Source: Desulfurococcales archaeon
GTDB lineage: Archaea > Thermoproteota > Thermoprotei_A > Sulfolobales > Desulfurococcaceae
Length of the DNA stretch: 10,976 bases
Reading direction: 5' to 3'
Assembly: GCA_015521265.1 (NCBI GenBank)
Contig: WAON01000106.1
Span: 1 to 10,976, forward strand
Part shown: positions 7,253-10,976 of the stretch, one piece after another
Layout: the number at the start of each line of letters is the position of its first letter
Position numbering within the stretch: position 1 is the first letter of the stretch
Program-made: the position numbers and the translations under genes
Notes under the pieces: model-generated
Databases searched by the model: none
What the model was told of the DNA's origin: nothing
What the model saw: the letters and a program-made list of their open reading frames with translations, nothing else

Positions 7253-7996
7253 TTGGCTCAGGTAGAAGTTAGTAAGAAGGTTGAACCCGGGCTTCGAGGA
7301 GAAGGCGGGGAGAAAAAGAAGTTTGTAACAATATACTATATGGGTAAGAAGTACAGGGTTCCAGCTGGTTTAACTGTTTTAAAAGCATTGGAATGGGCTG
7401 GTTACAGGTTTATACGCGGAGTAGGCTGCCGCGGGGGATTCTGCGGTGCCTGCGCTATGGCTTACCGGTTGCCGGGAGAGTATAAGCTGAGGACTGGGCT
7501 TGCATGTCAAACAGTTGTTGTCGACGGAATGTATATCGCAGTATTCCCATACCTGGCTGTTACGAAGCCCCGTTATAATATTGAGGAGCTTAAACCTGAG
7601 GCCGGTGTTGTATTAAAGATTTTTCCCGAGGTTTCAAGGTGCATAGAGTGCAACGCCTGCACTAAGGCGTGTCCACAGGGATTAGAAGTTATGGATGCTA
7701 TACAGGAGATCCTCCGTGGTAACCTAGAGAAAGCCGCCGACATGGTTTTCGACTGTCTATCCTGCGGTCTCTGCAGTATCCGCTGCCCAGCTGAGATTAG
7801 GCATGCATGGGTATTCCAGCTGGTGAGGAGGCTTTATGGGAAATACATTGCTCCAAAAGCTAAACACGTCGAGGAGAGGGTAAAGGAGATCGAGGAGGGT
7901 AAGTATGATGAAGAACTAGACAGGCTCGTAGAGCTTGCAAGGAAGGACATAGAGGCTTTGAAGAAAATGTATATGGAGCGGGATATTGAGAAGTAG
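7253..7996 (+). CDS. frdB: Soluble fumarate reductase/succinate dehydrogenase iron-sulfur subunit
   Basis: This 247-residue protein links an electron donor to the flavoprotein encoded next. A charged N-terminal leader of about 22 residues precedes a plant-type ferredoxin fold with Cys59, Cys64, Cys67 and Cys85 for a [2Fe-2S] cluster. Two motifs suited to [4Fe-4S] clusters follow, Cys130/133/136/140 (CIECNACTKACP) and Cys168/171/174/178 (CLSCGLCSIRCP). Classical SdhB/FrdB has a [3Fe-4S] cluster at the last site; here the motif has all four cysteines in CxxCxxCxxxCP spacing. The C-terminal 45 residues are Lys/Glu-rich and predicted helical. There is no CCG domain as in TfrB and no membrane anchor gene nearby, so the enzyme should be soluble. 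The TTG start at 7253 is supported by GGGTGGTGG at 7238-7246, and an in-frame TGA at 7226 bounds it upstream. Confidence 0.9.
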   Translation: MAQVEVSKKVEPGLRGEGGEKKKFVTIYYMGKKYRVPAGLTVLKALEWAGYRFIRGVGCRGGFCGACAMAYRLPGEYKLRTGLACQTVVVDGMYIAVFPYLAVTKPRYNIEELKPEAGVVLKIFPEVSRCIECNACTKACPQGLEVMDAIQEILRGNLEKAADMVFDCLSCGLCSIRCPAEIRHAWVFQLVRRLYGKYIAPKAKHVEERVKEIEEGKYDEELDRLVELARKDIEALKKMYMERDIEK

Positions 7997-7998
7997 TA

Positions 7999-8008
7999 GG
8001 AGGTGATC
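7999..8008 (+). promoter_or_regulatory. Perfect Shine-Dalgarno of the fumarate reductase flavoprotein gene
   Basis: GGAGGTGATC is the best ribosome site in the window, fully complementary to an archaeal 16S 3' end ending GATCACCTCC. It decides the start. A GTG at 8003 lies inside it and cannot be used, leaving ATG 8009 (very close) or GTG 8012 (more usual spacing). Confidence 0.75.
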
Positions 8009-9676
8009 ATGGTGTTCGGTTATCCGCCCGAGCTCAGGGAGAAGATAAGGATCGTTGAGGAGACCCGGGAGGAGAGGCTTAAACAGGTTATGAAGAGGCT
8101 GAGCCTCGAGGAGCGAGATCAGCTAGTCCGTAAATACCATCCGGATTATAGGAGTGATACTAAGAGACCGGTAAGGATCGGTGCTAATAGGGGTGAGATA
8201 ATCTATAATGAAGTAGTAGATTTACTCGAGGCTTGGCCCGCCGAGAACCCCGACGATGTAGATCTTACCCAGATAGATTATGACGTAGACCTACTCATTA
8301 TCGGTGGGGGTGGTGCTGCTGCAGCTGCTGCATTATGGGCTATCTATAGCGGAGTAGACCCCTCAAATATTCTGATCGCTACTAAGCTGAGGTTCGGGGA
8401 TGCTAACACGGTAAAGGCTCAGGGAGGTATACAAGCTGCTGATAGGCCCAATGACTCACCTGCTAGGCACTTCCTAGACACATTTGGCGGGGGACATTTC
8501 GCTAATAGGCCGGAGCTCGTCAAGGCCCTCGTCCGGGATGCCCCCTTCATTATTAAATGGCTCGAAGACCTAGGGGTTATGTTTGATAAAACCGGTGAGG
8601 GGGAGATGATTGAAAATGCTGGCGGTGGTGCTAGTAGGAAGAGGCTACACGCTGCCCGGGACTATACCGGGCTGGAGATTATGAGGGTTATGAGGGATGA
8701 GGTATGGAATTATGGTGTACACATAGTAGAGTTTCAGCCGGCGATAGAGCTCCTAACAGATCCAGAAACCGGGGCTGTTTCGGGGGCAATACTGTGGAAC
8801 CTAGAGACGCATGAGTATAGGATTGCAAGGGCTAAGGTTACGATACTAGCAACGGGAGGCTTCGGGAGACTGCACCTAGCAGGTTTCCCTACCACGAATC
8901 ATTACGGTGCTACTGCTGACGGAGTAGTAATGGCTTACCGTGTGGGGGCTTATCTAAGAGATATGGATTCAGCCCAGTTCCACCCAACCGGTGTAGCCTG
9001 GCCTGAAGCCATACTTGGAGAATTGATCACTGAGAAGTGCCGCGGCCTAGGAGCCCACCTGGTCAACGTTGAGGGTAAACGGTTTATCAGGGAATTGGAG
9101 CCTAGGGATGTTGTTGCTTCAGCTATTATTAGGGAGTGCAGTGAGGGTAGGGGTATTATTACCCCAACCGGTAAGTGTGGTGTATGGTTAGACCTGCCAT
9201 TAATCGATATCATCAATGGGCCTGGAACGATTAAGAGGTATCTACCAGCAATGTATAGGCAGTTTAAGAGGCAGGGCATCGATATTACCAGGGAGCCAGT
9301 CTTGACTTATCCAACACTACACTACCAGAATGGAGGCGTAGCAATTGATCCCTGGACGCATGTATTGAATAAGGAAGAGGAGTGGATCCATGGATTACTA
9401 GCAGCTGGAGAAGTAACCGGCGGAGTTCATGGTAAGAATAGGCTCATGGGCAACAGCCTACTAGATATTACAGTATTTGGTAGGAGGGCTGGTATAACTG
9501 CTGCAAAGATAATCAAGGAGACAACCACGAAGCCTAAGTTAAGCCTTAAACATGTTGAGAAATATATGGCCGAGCTCGAGAAGCTGGGAGTACCTAGGAC
9601 TAGGAGGGCTCCAAGAATACTGCCGGATTATCGTGGGAAACACGTAGTGATCAGGTCATTATTCATACCGTACTAG
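8009..9676 (+). CDS. frdA: Fumarate reductase/succinate dehydrogenase flavoprotein subunit (TfrA-like)
   Basis: This is the catalytic FAD subunit interconverting fumarate and succinate, 555 residues from ATG 8009. The FAD-binding GGGG motif begins only at residue 99. It is preceded by an unusual charged, helical extension, whereas classical FrdA/SdhA starts within about 15 residues of this motif. The family's active-site residues are present: His325 (QFHPTG), Arg366 (EPRDVV, the proton-donor arginine position), His438 (LHYQNGG) and Arg478 (HGKNRLMGNSL). The position of the covalent FAD histidine is Asn133 (ANTVKAQGG), so FAD is probably held non-covalently, as in soluble enzymes such as L-aspartate oxidase. 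It lies 12 bases after the iron-sulfur subunit, behind a perfect ribosome site. L-aspartate oxidase was considered, but the paired FrdB and Hdr context favours fumarate reductase. The physiological direction cannot be read from sequence. Confidence 0.93.
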   Translation: MVFGYPPELREKIRIVEETREERLKQVMKRLSLEERDQLVRKYHPDYRSDTKRPVRIGANRGEIIYNEVVDLLEAWPAENPDDVDLTQIDYDVDLLIIGGGGAAAAAALWAIYSGVDPSNILIATKLRFGDANTVKAQGGIQAADRPNDSPARHFLDTFGGGHFANRPELVKALVRDAPFIIKWLEDLGVMFDKTGEGEMIENAGGGASRKRLHAARDYTGLEIMRVMRDEVWNYGVHIVEFQPAIELLTDPETGAVSGAILWNLETHEYRIARAKVTILATGGFGRLHLAGFPTTNHYGATADGVVMAYRVGAYLRDMDSAQFHPTGVAWPEAILGELITEKCRGLGAHLVNVEGKRFIRELEPRDVVASAIIRECSEGRGIITPTGKCGVWLDLPLIDIINGPGTIKRYLPAMYRQFKRQGIDITREPVLTYPTLHYQNGGVAIDPWTHVLNKEEEWIHGLLAAGEVTGGVHGKNRLMGNSLLDITVFGRRAGITAAKIIKETTTKPKLSLKHVEKYMAELEKLGVPRTRRAPRILPDYRGKHVVIRSLFIPY

Positions 9677-9694
9677 AATATAATCCCTGATAAT

Positions 9695-9710
9695 GAATAA
9701 AATATGATAT
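9695..9710 (+). promoter_or_regulatory. Possible archaeal TATA-type promoter of the malic enzyme gene
   Basis: GAATAAAATATGATAT is a TATA-like AT-rich element. Placing transcription start about 26 bases downstream gives roughly 9725-9735, leaving a leader of about 25-30 bases before the TTG start at 9758. No other stretch in the window has comparable AT-richness outside genes. Confidence 0.45.
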
Positions 9711-9712
9711 TG

Positions 9713-9717
9713 TTTTT
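9713..9717 (+). terminator. Possible T-tract transcription terminator after frdA
   Basis: A TTTTT run lies about 36 bases after the frdA stop in the only AT-rich intergenic gap. Archaeal RNA polymerase can terminate at T-rich tracts without a hairpin. The run is short and overlaps the presumed promoter region, so the call is weak. Confidence 0.3.
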
Positions 9718-9743
9718 GGTTCGTCTAGTGAAATAATCAATGT

Positions 9744-9750
9744 GGAGCTG
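9744..9750 (+). promoter_or_regulatory. Ribosome binding site selecting the malic enzyme TTG start
   Basis: GGAGCTG (one mismatch to GGAGGTG) ends 7 bases before TTG 9758. The competing in-frame ATG at 9740 has no comparable purine run and would place this site inside the coding region. Confidence 0.5.
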
Positions 9751-9757
9751 GTTTGTA

Positions 9758-10976
9758 TTGGGTAGTAGTGGTCGTAAGGTTGACTGGTACGGTATTTCTA
9801 AACGTGTTCATAGGGATTATAAGGGTAAGATCGAGGTAGTCCCCAAGGTTCCTATTAAGAAGCTCCAAGACTTCGCAGTATATTATACTCCAGGCGTTGC
9901 CGGGCCTAGTAGGGAGATTGCGGGGGATAAGGATTTATCCTTCGAGTACACTCTACGCTGGAACTATGCAGCGGTGATCAGTGATGGAACAAGGGTTTTG
10001 GGGCTAGGTAATATTGGTCCCGAAGCCGGCTTACCTGTTATGGAGGGTAAAGCCTTATTATTCAAGTACTTGGGCGGTGTCGACGCTGTACCCCTAGTTA
10101 TTAATGCTAGGGATCCAGAGAAGTTTATCGAGGTTGTAAAAGCTGTCGAGCCAAGCTTTGGAGCAATTAATCTAGAAGATATTGAGAGCCCTAAGTGTTT
10201 CTACATACTAGATAAGCTGAACGAGCTTCTCGAGATACCTGTTTGGCACGATGATCAGCAGGGCACTGCTCTCGTAACACTTGCAGGATTGATTAATGCA
10301 TTGAAGATCGTTGGTAAGAAGCTGGATCAGGTGAGGATCGCTTTCATAGGGGCTGGAGCGGCTAACCTGAATAACTTCAAGTATATTGTGAAGGCGGGCG
10401 GAGACCCCTCGAAGATGATTCTAGTAGATATTAACGGTATACTCCACATGAATAGGGAGGATATAGAGGAGATCAGGAAGAATAATCCATGGCTATATGA
10501 AGCAGTCAAGATTACTAACCCGGAGGGAAGGACCGGTGGTATACCGGAGGCTATGAAGGATGCAGACGTCGTAATAGCTGCATCGGCACCGGGCCCCGGC
10601 ATTATTAAGAAGGAGTGGATCAAGCTTATGAGGGATAACCCGATAATATTCGCCCTAGCAAATCCTGTCCCGGAGATATGGCCTTGGGAAGCTAAAGAAG
10701 CTGGAGCACGTATAGTTGCTACGGGCCGGAGCGATTTCCCAAACCAGATCAATAATAGCCTGGGATTCCCGGCAGTCTTCCGAGGAGTACTAAGCGTTAG
10801 GGCCCGGAAGATGACTGATGAAATGTTCCTAGCAGCTGCTTATGCAATAGCTGGATATGCGGAGAAGAAGGGGCTTAGCGAAGAATACATTGTTCCAACA
10901 ATGGATGATGCAGAAATGTATGTTGAAGAAGCACTAGCAGTAGCAAATAAAGCAATAGAGATCGGTGTAGCACGTA
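9758..10976 (+). CDS. Malic enzyme, oxidative decarboxylating (3'-partial)
   Basis: The enzyme converts malate and NAD(P)+ to pyruvate, CO2 and NAD(P)H. The frame stays open to the window edge, giving 406 codons; a short-form malic enzyme of about 390-440 residues is probably nearly complete. Motifs, numbered from TTG 9758, are: YYTPGVAGPSREIA (Tyr43 at the catalytic tyrosine position), VISDGTRVLGLGNIGPEAG, EGKALLF with Lys98 (catalytic lysine position), NLEDI with metal-binding Glu140/Asp141, WHDDQQGTA (163-171), the dinucleotide fold GAGAAN (198-203), ALANPVPEI, and TGRSDFPNQINNSLGFP. Asp in the LVDINGIL segment hints at NAD rather than NADP, but this is weak. The TTG start is preferred for its ribosome site. 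ATG 9740 would add MWSWFV, an unlikely hydrophobic start unless the transcript is nearly leaderless. It follows an 81-base gap with promoter-like sequence, so it is probably transcribed separately from the fumarase-Hdr-Frd operon. Confidence 0.94.
   Translation, partial: MGSSGRKVDWYGISKRVHRDYKGKIEVVPKVPIKKLQDFAVYYTPGVAGPSREIAGDKDLSFEYTLRWNYAAVISDGTRVLGLGNIGPEAGLPVMEGKALLFKYLGGVDAVPLVINARDPEKFIEVVKAVEPSFGAINLEDIESPKCFYILDKLNELLEIPVWHDDQQGTALVTLAGLINALKIVGKKLDQVRIAFIGAGAANLNNFKYIVKAGGDPSKMILVDINGILHMNREDIEEIRKNNPWLYEAVKITNPEGRTGGIPEAMKDADVVIAASAPGPGIIKKEWIKLMRDNPIIFALANPVPEIWPWEAKEAGARIVATGRSDFPNQINNSLGFPAVFRGVLSVRARKMTDEMFLAAAYAIAGYAEKKGLSEEYIVPTMDDAEMYVEEALAVANKAIEIGVAR

Noticed and set aside
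8003..8005. GTG as start of the fumarate reductase flavoprotein
   Set aside because: It lies inside the perfect GGAGGTGATC ribosome site; ATG 8009 or GTG 8012 is the realistic start.
8009..9676. L-aspartate oxidase (NadB)
   Set aside because: Non-covalent FAD and the HYQNGG motif are shared with this family, but adjacency to an FrdB-type iron-sulfur subunit, fumarase and Hdr genes, and no other NAD biosynthesis genes, favour fumarate reductase.
9659..9700. Inverted repeat TTATTCAT / ATGAATAA around the end of frdA
   Set aside because: Only eight AT-rich pairs across a 26-base loop, partly inside the coding region; too weak to be stable in a thermophile or to call an operator.
9740..9742. 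ATG 9740 as malic enzyme start
   Set aside because: No ribosome site precedes it, and the added MWSWFV is unlike family N-termini; still possible if the transcript is nearly leaderless.
10349..10366. GAGAAN instead of GAGAAG in the malic enzyme dinucleotide fold as a loss-of-function sign
   Set aside because: The third glycine of this motif varies among malic enzymes and all other catalytic residues are present, so it is not evidence of inactivity.

Overview
The window looks like a piece of a thermophilic archaeal chromosome, most likely an anaerobic member of the Thermoproteota (Desulfurococcales-like). This is inferred from the two-subunit class I fumarase, a long methanogen-type HdrA, near-complete matches to an archaeal GGAGGTGATC Shine-Dalgarno sequence, frequent TTG/GTG starts, heavy use of AGG for arginine and very tight gene packing. 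Species cannot be fixed from sequence alone.

Layout: all genes are on the + strand. (1) 1-1390: fumarase alpha (5' end cut by the window) and beta. (2) 1422-7232: a heterodisulfide reductase/hydrogenase-like block in the order hdrA, mvhD, mvhG, mvhA-like, hdrC, hdrB. (3) 7253-9676: a soluble fumarate reductase/succinate dehydrogenase pair, iron-sulfur subunit then flavoprotein, with no membrane anchor. (4) 9677-9757: the only real intergenic gap, AT-rich, with a T-tract and a TATA-like element. (5) 9758-10976: malic enzyme, cut by the window's right edge. Genes 1 to 10 run with gaps of 0-31 bases or 4-base overlaps and look like one operon; the malic enzyme probably has its own promoter. No RNA genes, mobile elements or CRISPR arrays were seen, and no gene-free stretch exceeds about 80 bases.

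How the genes could work together: fumarase interconverts malate and fumarate, the flavoprotein pair interconverts fumarate and succinate, and malic enzyme links malate to pyruvate. The Hdr block would supply or remove electrons. HdrA carries the bifurcation-type FAD domain and a ferredoxin-like tail, and HdrB carries both intact CCG cluster motifs. The hdrB-frdB pair resembles a split version of methanogen thiol:fumarate reductase TfrB.

The most interesting point is that the hydrogenase part is disabled. The NiFe large subunit has lost the second cysteine of both nickel-binding motifs (now Asp60 and Glu412), plus the N-terminal RxEGH-type motif and the conserved His residues. MvhD has lost three of its five conserved cysteines. 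MvhG, in contrast, keeps all twelve cluster cysteines. This is not an H2-oxidising Mvh-Hdr complex. It looks like a repurposed, non-hydrogenase Hdr complex dedicated to fumarate/succinate chemistry, whose electron donor or acceptor is unknown.
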